In this document: in pieces, positions 6,102 through 12,427 of the stretch | How positions within the stretch are numbered: position 1 is the stretch's first letter | Layout: every line of letters begins with the position of its first letter | Assembly (NCBI GenBank): GCA_934162685.1 | Contig: CAKPJO010000031.1 | Location: forward strand, 1 to 12,427 | From: an uncultured Bacilli bacterium | GTDB lineage: Bacteria; Bacillota_I; Bacilli_A; RFN20; CAG-826 | Length of the DNA stretch: 12,427 nt | Direction: 5' to 3' | Made by a program: the position numbers and the translations under genes | Notes under the pieces: generated by a model | The model's input: the letters and a program-made list of their open reading frames with translations, nothing else | Database searches by the model: none | Told to the model about the DNA's origin: nothing

Positions 6102-7375
6102 ATTTTATTAATTGATTCAATTCTAACTACTAAAGTAAATAATTTTGCCGCTAACTTTAATTCATTTAATGAAGGAAAACTAGGTGCTATTCGGATATTA
6201 TTATCATTTGGATCATGGTGGTAAGGATAGGAACAGCCAGCACTAGTTAATTCTAGACCAACTTTTTTGCATTTATCGATGATTGCACTAGCGCATCCGT
6301 TCATAGATGTAAAAGAAATAAAGTATCCGCCATGAGGCTTAGTCCATGTGGCAATATCTAATCCACCCAACTCACTTTTAAATATAGATTCTACTAATTC
6401 AAATTTAGGCCTTAATATTTCAGCATGTTTTTGCATTTGTTTTTTTATACCATCAAGATCTTTAAAGAAACGTACATGTCTTAATTGATTTACTTTATCA
6501 TGACCAATAGTTTGAATAGAAAATTGCTTTTTAATATCTTGCATGTTATTTGTTGATGTTGCAATAGCCGCTATACCACTACCCGGGAAACTGATTTTAG
6601 AAGTAGATGTAAATTTATACACTAAATCGGGATTACCGGCTTTTTTGCATTCATCAAGTATTTCTAATAAGAAATCCTGTTTATCTTCATATAAATGATG
6701 TACAGAATAAGCATTATCCCAATAAATTCTAAAGTCTTTAGCGGCAGGTTTTAAACGTGCAAAACGTTTAACAACTTCTTCAGAATAAGTGGTGCCATCA
6801 GGATTAGAATATTTTGGTACACACCAAATTCCTTTAATAGATGGATCACTAGAGACAAGCTTTTCCACCATATCCATATCAGGACCATCGCTATGCATTG
6901 GAATATTAATCATTTCAATACCAAAATATTCGGTAATAGCAAAATGTCGGTCGTATCCTGGTACTGGACATAACCATTTTATTTTGTCTAATTTACACCA
7001 TGGAGTTGAGCCCATAACACCATGTGTCATACTTCTTGAGATACAATCAAACATAACATTTAATGATGAATTACCAAAAATGATAATATTATCACTTGGC
7101 ACTTCAATAATCTCACCTAATAGACGTCGGCATTCTGTTATTCCAAATAATACACCATAATTACGGCAATCAAAACCATCTTCACATGTTAAATCATTAT
7201 GAGAAGAAAGAACATCCATCATACCCATTGATAAGTCTAATTGTTCTTGGCATGGCTTACCTCTTGCCATACTGATATTTAGATTTAAAGATGCATACTT
7301 TTTTAATTCTTTTTCAAGTTTTCCTAATTCGATTTTTAGTTCATTTCTGCTTAAATTTTTATATGACTTATTCAT
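6086..7375 (-). CDS. PLP-dependent class I aminotransferase (PF12897-type, probable aspartate aminotransferase)
   Basis: 429 residues from the ATG at 7375, chosen because GGGTGAT lies just before it; an in-frame ATG at 7393 would add six residues but has no ribosome site. Fold-type I enzyme that moves an amino group between amino acids and 2-oxo acids. Seen (numbering from 7375): a conserved start M-A-R-G-K-P near 36-41; Y-S-N-P-D-G with N191; W-D-N-A-Y with D220 for the pyridine nitrogen; the PLP lysine K260 in S-T-S-K-I-S-F-P-G-S-G; and R395 in N-N-I-R-I-A-P-S-F-P for the substrate carboxylate. The M-A-R-G-K-P and F-P-G-S-G forms match the family of the Corynebacterium glutamicum aspartate aminotransferase, not the usual AspC. 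Aspartate as substrate is therefore likely but unproven. It lies 52 nt behind the ABC exporter with no terminator between them, so may be cotranscribed. Confidence 0.88.
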   Translation of the reverse strand: MNKSYKNLSRNELKIELGKLEKELKKYASLNLNISMARGKPCQEQLDLSMGMMDVLSSHNDLTCEDGFDCRNYGVLFGITECRRLLGEIIEVPSDNIIIFGNSSLNVMFDCISRSMTHGVMGSTPWCKLDKIKWLCPVPGYDRHFAITEYFGIEMINIPMHSDGPDMDMVEKLVSSDPSIKGIWCVPKYSNPDGTTYSEEVVKRFARLKPAAKDFRIYWDNAYSVHHLYEDKQDFLLEILDECKKAGNPDLVYKFTSTSKISFPGSGIAAIATSTNNMQDIKKQFSIQTIGHDKVNQLRHVRFFKDLDGIKKQMQKHAEILRPKFELVESIFKSELGGLDIATWTKPHGGYFISFTSMNGCASAIIDKCKKVGLELTSAGCSYPYHHDPNDNNIRIAPSFPSLNELKLAAKLFTLVVRIESINKILELN

Positions 7376-7427
7376 AAAATCACCCACTAACACATTTATT
7401 ATGATTCAAAGATAATATTAATATAAA

Positions 7428-9272
7428 TTAATTGTTTATTTCTTGGTCTTGATATTGAAGACGATAAAGATTGTAATAATATCCATGATTTTTAAGTAAT
7501 GTTTGATGATTACCTTGCTCAACAATTTTACCATTTTGTAAGCAAATGATATTATCCGCGTGTTGAATTGTGGATAATCGATGGGCAACAATTAACATTG
7601 TTCCAATATTCATCATCTTTAATAAAGAATCTTGAATAATTTTTTCCGTTTCAGTATCGATATTAGCGGTGGCTTCATCTAATATTAATATTTGTGGCTT
7701 ATGCACGACAGTACGAGCAAAACTTAATAATTGTCTTTGTCCACTAGAGAAGTTGCTTCCGCCTTCATTTACTTCGGTATCTAAGCCTGATTCTTGCTTA
7801 TTAATAAACGAATCAGCGTTAACGTATTTACAAGCTTTTCTAATCGCTTCATCACTAATCTCATCATCTCTTAAACTAATATTAGATTTAATAGTTCCTG
7901 AGAACAAGAAGACATCTTGAAGCATTTGTCCAATACCTTTTCTTAGTGATTTAATCTTAATATCTTTGATATCATGTCCATCAATTAAAATTTGTCCTTT
8001 TTGAATATCATAATTTCTTACAATTAACTGCAAAATCGTAGTTTTTCCCGCTCCGGTAGCGCCAACAAAGGCGACAACTTGTTTTGGAAGAATATGGAAA
8101 GACACGTCTTTTAAAACCCATTCATCTTCTTTATAAGCAAACCAAACATTTTTAAACTCAATATCACCATTAAAATGTTCAATTTCAATAGCGTCTTCTT
8201 TATCCCTAAAGTCTGGTTTTGTTTCTAATAAGTTATATAATCTTTCACAAGAAGTAAATGCTTTTTGTAAGGCATTTAATTGATCAGCAAGATTTTGAAT
8301 AGGGTTAAAGAACTTACTTACTAAAGAGTAGAATATTTGAATAACCCCAATTGTGGATAATCCGATAAAACTTAAAGATACAACACCATATTCTAAACAG
8401 AAATAAACACCAAATCCTAACACTAACGCTAAAGCAACGTAATAAACTAAAGTAACAAATGGACGATAAGCAGCGAATATCTTAATATCTGTTTTTCTAT
8501 TTTTAATAATTTCATCATTTAATCGTTCAAATTCCGTTTCTTTTTGTTCTTCTTGATTAAATATTTGGGTGATTTTCATTCCAGAAATATTTTCATTTAA
8601 GAAAGCATTCATTATAGAAAATGAGTGTCTTACTTTACGATAATTTGCTCGAGATTTATTTCTAAATATCCAGCTAGAAATTAATATAATTGGCATAAAT
8701 GCTACTAAAATCAAAGATACACGCCAGTCGATTGCAAACATTACTACCGTTACGCCAACAAGCATAAGCATGTTTTTTATTAAATTAACAATGGTATTAG
8801 TAAATAAATCAGATAATTGGTTAGTATCAGAAGCAACACGTGTTACTAAACTGCCAACTGGAATATCGTTAATTTGGGCAATTGACATATTATCAATATG
8901 CTCGAAGACAATCATCCGCATATTATAAATAATTTCTTGCCCAATACGTTGAAGGGCCATCGTGGTAATATAAACAAATACGTTATTCATAACTGTAACT
9001 ATTAAAGCAGTAATACAAAGTGCAAAAGTCATATACATATCACTTAGCTTTAATAAATTAGGAGTTTCTATAAATTTTTCAGCAATAACACCAAGTTGAG
9101 AAGTAATTGTGCCAGGCAAAATAGAAGAAGCTAAATCTAAAGCAATCATTAATAACATTATTAATAAGACACCTACTAGCTTCCAAGCATAAGGTTTAAC
9201 ATATGGCCAAGTCTTTTTAATAATTTCTAAATCTGACATTTTGCGGTCATTTTTTTCATAAATGTGTGCCAT
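7428..9272 (-). CDS. Heterodimeric ABC exporter, half with canonical catalytic Glu (LmrD/BmrD-like)
   Basis: 614 residues: six-helix transmembrane domain (about 30-335) fused to a nucleotide-binding domain (about 370-600). Seen: Walker A G-A-T-G-A-G-K-T at 404-411, Q-loop Q452, Walker B I-L-I-L-D-E at 528-533 with catalytic E533, and H-loop H564 (A-H-R-L-S-T). The signature is F-S-S-G-Q (508-512) instead of L-S-G-G-Q, as expected for the partner that completes the degenerate site of a heterodimer. The start ATG follows the upstream ABC gene's stop by one base and its ribosome site GGAGG lies in that gene's last codons, so the two are translationally coupled. It would export drugs, lipids or peptides across the membrane; substrate unknown. 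Related to YheH/BmrD/LmrD. Confidence 0.93.
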   Translation of the reverse strand: MAHIYEKNDRKMSDLEIIKKTWPYVKPYAWKLVGVLLIMLLMIALDLASSILPGTITSQLGVIAEKFIETPNLLKLSDMYMTFALCITALIVTVMNNVFVYITTMALQRIGQEIIYNMRMIVFEHIDNMSIAQINDIPVGSLVTRVASDTNQLSDLFTNTIVNLIKNMLMLVGVTVVMFAIDWRVSLILVAFMPIILISSWIFRNKSRANYRKVRHSFSIMNAFLNENISGMKITQIFNQEEQKETEFERLNDEIIKNRKTDIKIFAAYRPFVTLVYYVALALVLGFGVYFCLEYGVVSLSFIGLSTIGVIQIFYSLVSKFFNPIQNLADQLNALQKAFTSCERLYNLLETKPDFRDKEDAIEIEHFNGDIEFKNVWFAYKEDEWVLKDVSFHILPKQVVAFVGATGAGKTTILQLIVRNYDIQKGQILIDGHDIKDIKIKSLRKGIGQMLQDVFLFSGTIKSNISLRDDEISDEAIRKACKYVNADSFINKQESGLDTEVNEGGSNFSSGQRQLLSFARTVVHKPQILILDEATANIDTETEKIIQDSLLKMMNIGTMLIVAHRLSTIQHADNIICLQNGKIVEQGNHQTLLKNHGYYYNLYRLQYQDQEINN

Positions 9273-9273
9273 A

Positions 9274-11073
9274 TTATTTTTCCTCCATTTCTTTTTCTAA
9301 AAGTTGGAGTTCAACCATTCTTGCATATATTTTAGATTTTGCTAAACATTCTTCATGTGTTCCAAAAGCATCAACTTGACCATCACATAAAACTAATATT
9401 TTATCTAAGTGTTGGACGGTGGAAACTCTTGAAGCAATGATAAGAGTTGTTTTGCCTTTTCTAATATTTTTAATATTTGATAAAATTGTTTCTTCCGTTT
9501 TAACATCAACTGCACTAACGGAGTCATCAAGAATTAATATTTTAGGATCTTTAATAATTGCACGGGATATGGAGATTCTTTGTTTTTGTCCGCCAGAAAG
9601 CGAAACGCCCTTTTCACCAATTAATGTATCATATTTATCTTTAAATCCTTCGATATTATCATCGACTGATGAGAATTTAGCGGCTTCTTTAACTTCACTT
9701 AGCTCCATATTTTCATTAGAAAATGCGATATTATTTTTAATAGTATCCGAAAATAAGAAGTTATCTTGTGGACAATAACCGATGTTTTCTCTTATCTCTT
9801 TAATTGGTAAGTGCATAATATCAATATCATCAATGAATAATGTACCTTCGTTAACATTATATAATCTAAATAACATATTAACTAATGTAGATTTGCCTGA
9901 TCCAATTTTACCAACTATACCAACAGTTTCCCCAGCATTAATTTTAAGAGAAATATCTTTTAAAATTAAAGTATTAGGATCATCAGGATAAGCAAAGTTA
10001 AAATGCTTAAACTCGATTTTTCCTTGATAATCAACGTGAGTTATTATATCCAAATCTTTAATTTCTATTTCTTCATCTAATAAAGCAGAAATACGTTTAA
10101 GTGATGCTTTAGCACGCGCGATTAAGTTAATTGTTCCCGCTAGGGCAAATACTGGCCAGATGATGGTGTCCGCTAAGCCGATAAATGTAATTAATTGGCC
10201 TACGGAAATACCCACTTTAGGATCTCCTCCGCTTTTAATATGTAGATAAACTAAATATGATCCACCAAGTAATATTAAGCCAAAGACAAAATAAATTAAT
10301 ATTTCAAATACTACATCTAAAATAGCGCTAGTTTTAGCAAATTCAATATTTGTATCTTGATTACTTTTAGCAACTTTAGAAAATTGTTTTAATTCTTTTC
10401 TTTCTTTTACAAATGCTTTGATAACACGGATTCCAGTAAAGTTTTCTTGCGCAAAATCAGATAAATCTTCGAATGCTTTTTGCCTTTTACCCCATTTTGC
10501 TTCCATAACACGGTCAATGGTTACAGCAAAGACGCATAGAATGACTAAAGGTATAAGTAAGATAAGAGTTAATACCCAATCAATTAAAAACATTCCAACA
10601 AGCGAAATAATTAATAAGAATATGCCATCCACTAATTGGACAATACCAAAACCGAATGCTTCTTCAATAGTTTCTAAGTCATTAGAAAAATAAGATAAAA
10701 TTGCACCTGTTTTATTGGCTTTATAATATCTTTGCGATAGTTCTTCGCATTTTTCAAACATATCTTTTCTTAAATCGGCTTGAACTTTAACTGATTCACC
10801 AAATATTAATATTCTCCAGCAATATCTTCCAATAAACATTCCTATACCGATTAAGAAAATTAACAAAATATCTTTAATTAAATTAGCGTAGTTACTTTCA
10901 ATACCAAATATTGTTCCGGCAAGATTTTTATCGATAACATTATCAGCGATATTACCACTAAGCTTAGGAATAAATACTTGAATAACATCGACAAAAATTA
11001 AAAATAATATGCCAAAGAAGAAGTACCAAAAATACTTTTTATAAAATTTATTAACATGTTTTCCGAATACCAT
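9274..11073 (-). CDS. Heterodimeric ABC exporter, half with degenerate ATP site (LmrC/BmrC-like)
   Basis: 599 residues: transmembrane domain (about 15-320) and nucleotide-binding domain (about 350-585). Seen: Walker A G-K-I-G-S-G-K-S at 388-395, Q-loop Q436, canonical signature L-S-G-G-Q at 492-496, but Walker B I-L-I-L-D-D with D517 in place of the catalytic Glu, and S548 in place of the H-loop His (A-S-R-V-S-T). In the dimer its Walker A/B pair with the partner's F-S-S-G-Q to form the non-hydrolysing site, while its own L-S-G-G-Q completes the active site of the partner. This is the layout known from BmrCD, LmrCD and TM287/288. First gene of the minus-strand unit, with a perfect AAGGAGG 9 nt before the ATG. 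Confidence 0.93.
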   Translation of the reverse strand: MVFGKHVNKFYKKYFWYFFFGILFLIFVDVIQVFIPKLSGNIADNVIDKNLAGTIFGIESNYANLIKDILLIFLIGIGMFIGRYCWRILIFGESVKVQADLRKDMFEKCEELSQRYYKANKTGAILSYFSNDLETIEEAFGFGIVQLVDGIFLLIISLVGMFLIDWVLTLILLIPLVILCVFAVTIDRVMEAKWGKRQKAFEDLSDFAQENFTGIRVIKAFVKERKELKQFSKVAKSNQDTNIEFAKTSAILDVVFEILIYFVFGLILLGGSYLVYLHIKSGGDPKVGISVGQLITFIGLADTIIWPVFALAGTINLIARAKASLKRISALLDEEIEIKDLDIITHVDYQGKIEFKHFNFAYPDDPNTLILKDISLKINAGETVGIVGKIGSGKSTLVNMLFRLYNVNEGTLFIDDIDIMHLPIKEIRENIGYCPQDNFLFSDTIKNNIAFSNENMELSEVKEAAKFSSVDDNIEGFKDKYDTLIGEKGVSLSGGQKQRISISRAIIKDPKILILDDSVSAVDVKTEETILSNIKNIRKGKTTLIIASRVSTVQHLDKILVLCDGQVDAFGTHEECLAKSKIYARMVELQLLEKEMEEK

Positions 11074-11175
11074 TATTCTTGACCTCCTTATTTATATTCT
11101 TTTTAATATTAAGACTAATATACTATTAAAATGGTTATTTTGAAAGAAAAATAAATTTTTATTAAAAGAAAGTGC

Positions 11176-11197
11176 TTAAATATTAAATAATATTTAA
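11176..11197. promoter_or_regulatory. Inverted repeat over the ABC-exporter -10 box (possible operator)
   Basis: TTAAATATT (11176-11184) and AATATTTAA (11189-11197) are perfect inverted copies with a 4-nt spacer, spanning the -10 box. Exporters of this type are often controlled by MarR- or TetR-family repressors, but no such intact gene is visible here, and an all-A/T dyad can arise by chance. Confidence 0.35.
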
Positions 11198-11215
11198 AAT
11201 TATCCTACTAAGCAA
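11187..11215 (-). promoter_or_regulatory. Promoter of the ABC exporter operon
   Basis: On the minus strand: -35 TTGCTT (11215-11210), exactly 17 nt, -10 TATTAT (11192-11187). The leader would be about 105 nt before the ATG at 11073. Confidence 0.6.
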
Positions 11216-11361
11216 TTGATAAAAGCGTTACATTATAAATAAAAATAGTTATGCAAAATTATCCCCCATTGAAAAAAATATATAAAAAAATGATGGTAAA
11301 ATAACTAAAAAAGAAGCAATAGCAAATTGAATTCAATCAGTTTCATTTTCAAAACATATGC

Positions 11362-11544
11362 ATGAAAAATGAATTGATTGTAGAAATAATAAGAAAACAA
11401 TCTTATTATGGTGGCGAAACATTTATTAAAATAATCAAAAGCTTTCTAAAAAGAAAAGATAAGGATATTAATTTTCTATTTGAATCTGCAAGATTAAGAA
11501 AAATTGAGAAGAAGGTTTTTGAAATATTGGAGATAGTTATTTAA
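11362..11544 (+). CDS. Small 60-residue frame, uncertain, possibly a gene remnant
   Basis: Starts with ATG but has no ribosome binding site. The product is basic and Lys/Ile-rich with no recognised domain. It lies just before a large inverted repeat and in the same direction as a helix-turn-helix remnant downstream. It could be the broken front part of a regulator or a chance frame in AT-rich DNA. Confidence 0.25.
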   Translation: MKNELIVEIIRKQSYYGGETFIKIIKSFLKRKDKDINFLFESARLRKIEKKVFEILEIVI

Positions 11545-11555
11545 ATGAGCTTACG

Positions 11556-11592
11556 TTTCAAGTGCAATTTTTATTAGTTTTTGCACTTGAAA
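11556..11592. repeat. Perfect 12-bp inverted repeat (14 bp with one G-T pair)
   Basis: TTTCAAGTGCAA (11556-11567) and TTGCACTTGAAA (11581-11592), 13-nt loop; a G-T and a C-G pair extend it to 11554/11594. There is no T run on either side, so it is not a typical terminator. GTGCAATTT from the left arm recurs at 11613-11621. Could be an operator, an RNA hairpin or an end of a lost element. Confidence 0.6.
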
Positions 11593-11652
11593 TGCATAAA
11601 ATAATATTGGATGTGCAATTTATGAGCGTTAAATCCAATTATTTTAAAATGA

Positions 11653-11817
11653 ATAAAGAAAATATATAAAGTAATTTGTGAAGTTTCAGCGGTATCGGAT
11701 TTTGGTGTATCTAAAAGAACTTTAATTTATACTCTTAATAAATTAAAAAAAGAAATGAATATGATTGATACTAATATAGGAAAATTTAGTTATCATAAAT
11801 TTAATATTAATAAATAA
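11653..11817 (+). pseudogene. Helix-turn-helix regulator remnant
   Basis: 54 codons open without a usable start, bounded upstream by a TGA. Contains V-S-D-F-G-V-S-K-R-T-L-I-Y-T-L-N-K-L-K-K-E-M, which resembles the recognition helix region of BglG/DeoR-type domains (G-V-S-K-R-T-I-x-Y-D-I-x-K-I-N). An ATG at 11649 in another frame (M-N-K-E-N-I-stop) joins it smoothly if one base change in the AAAATATATAAA run is allowed, so a frameshift is likely. The chain ends shortly after the helix-turn-helix. Family assignment is tentative. Confidence 0.4.
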
Positions 11818-11956
11818 CATTATTCGATTATATGCATCAATAAGGTGTCTATTTTCTTTAAATTAGTGGTTTTACCATTAATTTGTTCCGATGTTATGCA
11901 AAAAAAATGCACAAAACCGAAAAATGTAATTGATTTATGAATTAAAATAAATAAGT

Positions 11957-11985
11957 TTGTATAAAAATAAAATATGGTATATAAT
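11957..11985 (+). promoter_or_regulatory. Strong promoter of the AAA+ ATPase gene
   Basis: -35 TTGTAT (11957-11962), exactly 17 nt, perfect -10 TATAAT (11980-11985). Transcription would start near 11992, leaving a leader of about 46 nt that consists largely of dyad repeats. Confidence 0.75.
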
Positions 11986-11986
11986 A

Positions 11987-12023
11987 TTATTAACTCAACA
12001 GTTAATAACTCTAGAGTTAATAA
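11987..12023. promoter_or_regulatory. Tandem dyad operator at the ATPase transcription start
   Basis: TTATTAACT (11987-11995) and AGTTAATAA (12000-12008) form a perfect 9-bp inverted repeat with 4-nt spacer. A second dyad, TTAATAACT (12002-12010, one mismatch) and AGTTAATAA (12015-12023), overlaps it with a 15-bp shift and contains the 14-bp palindrome around CTAG. Placed right at the expected transcription start, it would suit a repressor binding as two side-by-side dimers. Confidence 0.65.
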
Positions 12024-12037
12024 TGTGAGGTGCTACT

Positions 12038-12427
12038 ATGTTTGTCGGAAGAAAACAAGAATTAGATGAATTAAATAAGAGATTTTTGGGTACAAAAAAA
12101 GAATTTGGAGTCATTTATGGACGAAGAAGAATAGGAAAATCTTATTTAATAAATGAATTTTTAAAAGATAAGAAAAGTTTATTTTATCAAGCTAAAGAGG
12201 ATAGCAAATTTGGTAATTTAAAATCTTTATCTTATGAAATTGATAAGTTAATAGGCTTACCAAATACTTTTGTTTTTGAAAGTTATGAATCTGCGATTGA
12301 TGCATTAATTGAACATACTAAAGAAGAAAGATTTGTTTTTGCAATCGATGAATATCCTTATATTATTAAACAAGATCCAAGTTTTCCATCTGTTTTACAA
12401 AATATTATTGATAAAGCACCTAATAAC
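12038..12427 (+). CDS. AAA+ ATPase, PF01637 (archaeal-ATPase/DUF234 type), N-terminal part
   Basis: 130 residues visible; the gene continues past the window. Begins M-F-V-G-R-K-Q-E-L-D-E-L, typical of this family, with Walker A G-R-R-R-I-G-K-S at residues 28-35 and Walker B F-V-F-A-I-D-E-Y-P-Y at about 100-108 (D104, E105). Ribosome site GAGGTG 5 nt before the ATG. Family members are about 450-480 residues and often end in a DUF234 region related to PD-(D/E)XK nucleases; whether this one does cannot be seen. Their biological role is poorly defined and they are common in accessory regions. A strong promoter with tandem operators sits directly before it, suggesting tight control. Confidence 0.87.
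   Translation, partial: MFVGRKQELDELNKRFLGTKKEFGVIYGRRRIGKSYLINEFLKDKKSLFYQAKEDSKFGNLKSLSYEIDKLIGLPNTFVFESYESAIDALIEHTKEERFVFAIDEYPYIIKQDPSFPSVLQNIIDKAPNN

Larger units (their letters stand above)
11216..11956. other. Long AT-rich region with decayed small frames, no clear intact gene
   Basis: About 740 bp between divergent transcription units. It holds a 60-codon frame without ribosome site (11362-11544), a second open stretch in another frame (about 11507-11668, no clear start), a helix-turn-helix remnant (11653-11817), a long inverted repeat (11556-11592), and a weaker hairpin AAATTAGTGG (11860-11869) with CCATTAATTT (11875-11884). The frames lie end to end on the same strand, as expected for one or more genes broken by small indels. 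No transposase or tRNA is recognisable. Confidence 0.5.

Noticed and set aside
6789..7160. 123-codon plus-strand frame opposite the aminotransferase
   Set aside because: Antisense shadow of a gene whose catalytic motifs are intact on the minus strand; no ribosome site.
11290..11410. A stretch reading as a protein only if TGA codes Trp (A-N-TGA-I-Q-S and H-E-K-TGA-I-D), hinting at a mycoplasma-type code
   Set aside because: All large genes use TGG for Trp and rlmD ends with TGA. The stretch is short, lacks a start and lies among decayed frames, so chance or decay explains it better; foreign code-4 DNA cannot be excluded.
11556..11592. CRISPR-like or terminator interpretation of the inverted repeat
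   Set aside because: Only one full copy exists, there is no regular spacing and no T run on either strand.

Overview
The window comes from a low-GC (roughly 30% by eye) Gram-positive-type bacterium, probably a gut-associated member of the Bacillota/Mollicutes-relative lineage (Erysipelotrichia- or RF39-like). The support is the strongly A/T-ending codon use, classic AAGGAGG ribosome binding sites, a short methionyl-tRNA synthetase, a zinc-type L31 with a CxxC first knuckle, an LmrCD/BmrCD-like ABC exporter pair and a membrane-anchored GH3 enzyme. The genetic code is standard: Trp is TGG in all large genes and rlmD stops at TGA. The exact taxon is inference.

Layout. (1) 3-1227, plus strand: the C-terminal part of a GH3 glycoside hydrolase whose catalytic GH3 N-type domain lies at the protein C-terminus, followed by a membrane anchor, then a four-helix small membrane protein and a terminator. 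(2) 1311-4697, plus strand: a housekeeping block rpmE - metG - rlmD. A promoter carrying a perfect 18-bp palindrome precedes rpmE, and terminator-like hairpins sit between the genes. (3) 4656-6064, plus strand: an accessory-looking segment. The last 14 codons of rlmD switch to GC-rich codons, as at a recombination site. Then come about 300 bp without a gene, a multi-pass membrane protein of unknown function with its own promoter, and a truncated RNase III-like fragment. (4) 6066-11215, minus strand: a heterodimeric ABC exporter pair (one half with a degenerate nucleotide-binding site) followed by a PF12897-type class I aminotransferase that ends in a rho-independent terminator. (5) 11216-12427, plus strand: about 800 bp of AT-rich DNA with small decayed reading frames (one with a helix-turn-helix) and a 12-bp perfect inverted repeat, then a strong promoter with overlapping dyad operators driving a PF01637-like AAA+ ATPase that runs off the window.

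How the genes work together. rpmE, metG and rlmD all serve translation (ribosomal protein, tRNA charging, 23S rRNA methylation). The two ABC genes are one exporter. The GH3 enzyme and the small membrane protein look like a two-gene surface unit. I do not see a clearly new defence or mobile system. The points most worth a second look are the rlmD 3' end with the cargo behind it, the two palindromic promoters (rpmE and the ATPase), and the permuted membrane-anchored GH3 with its small membrane partner.
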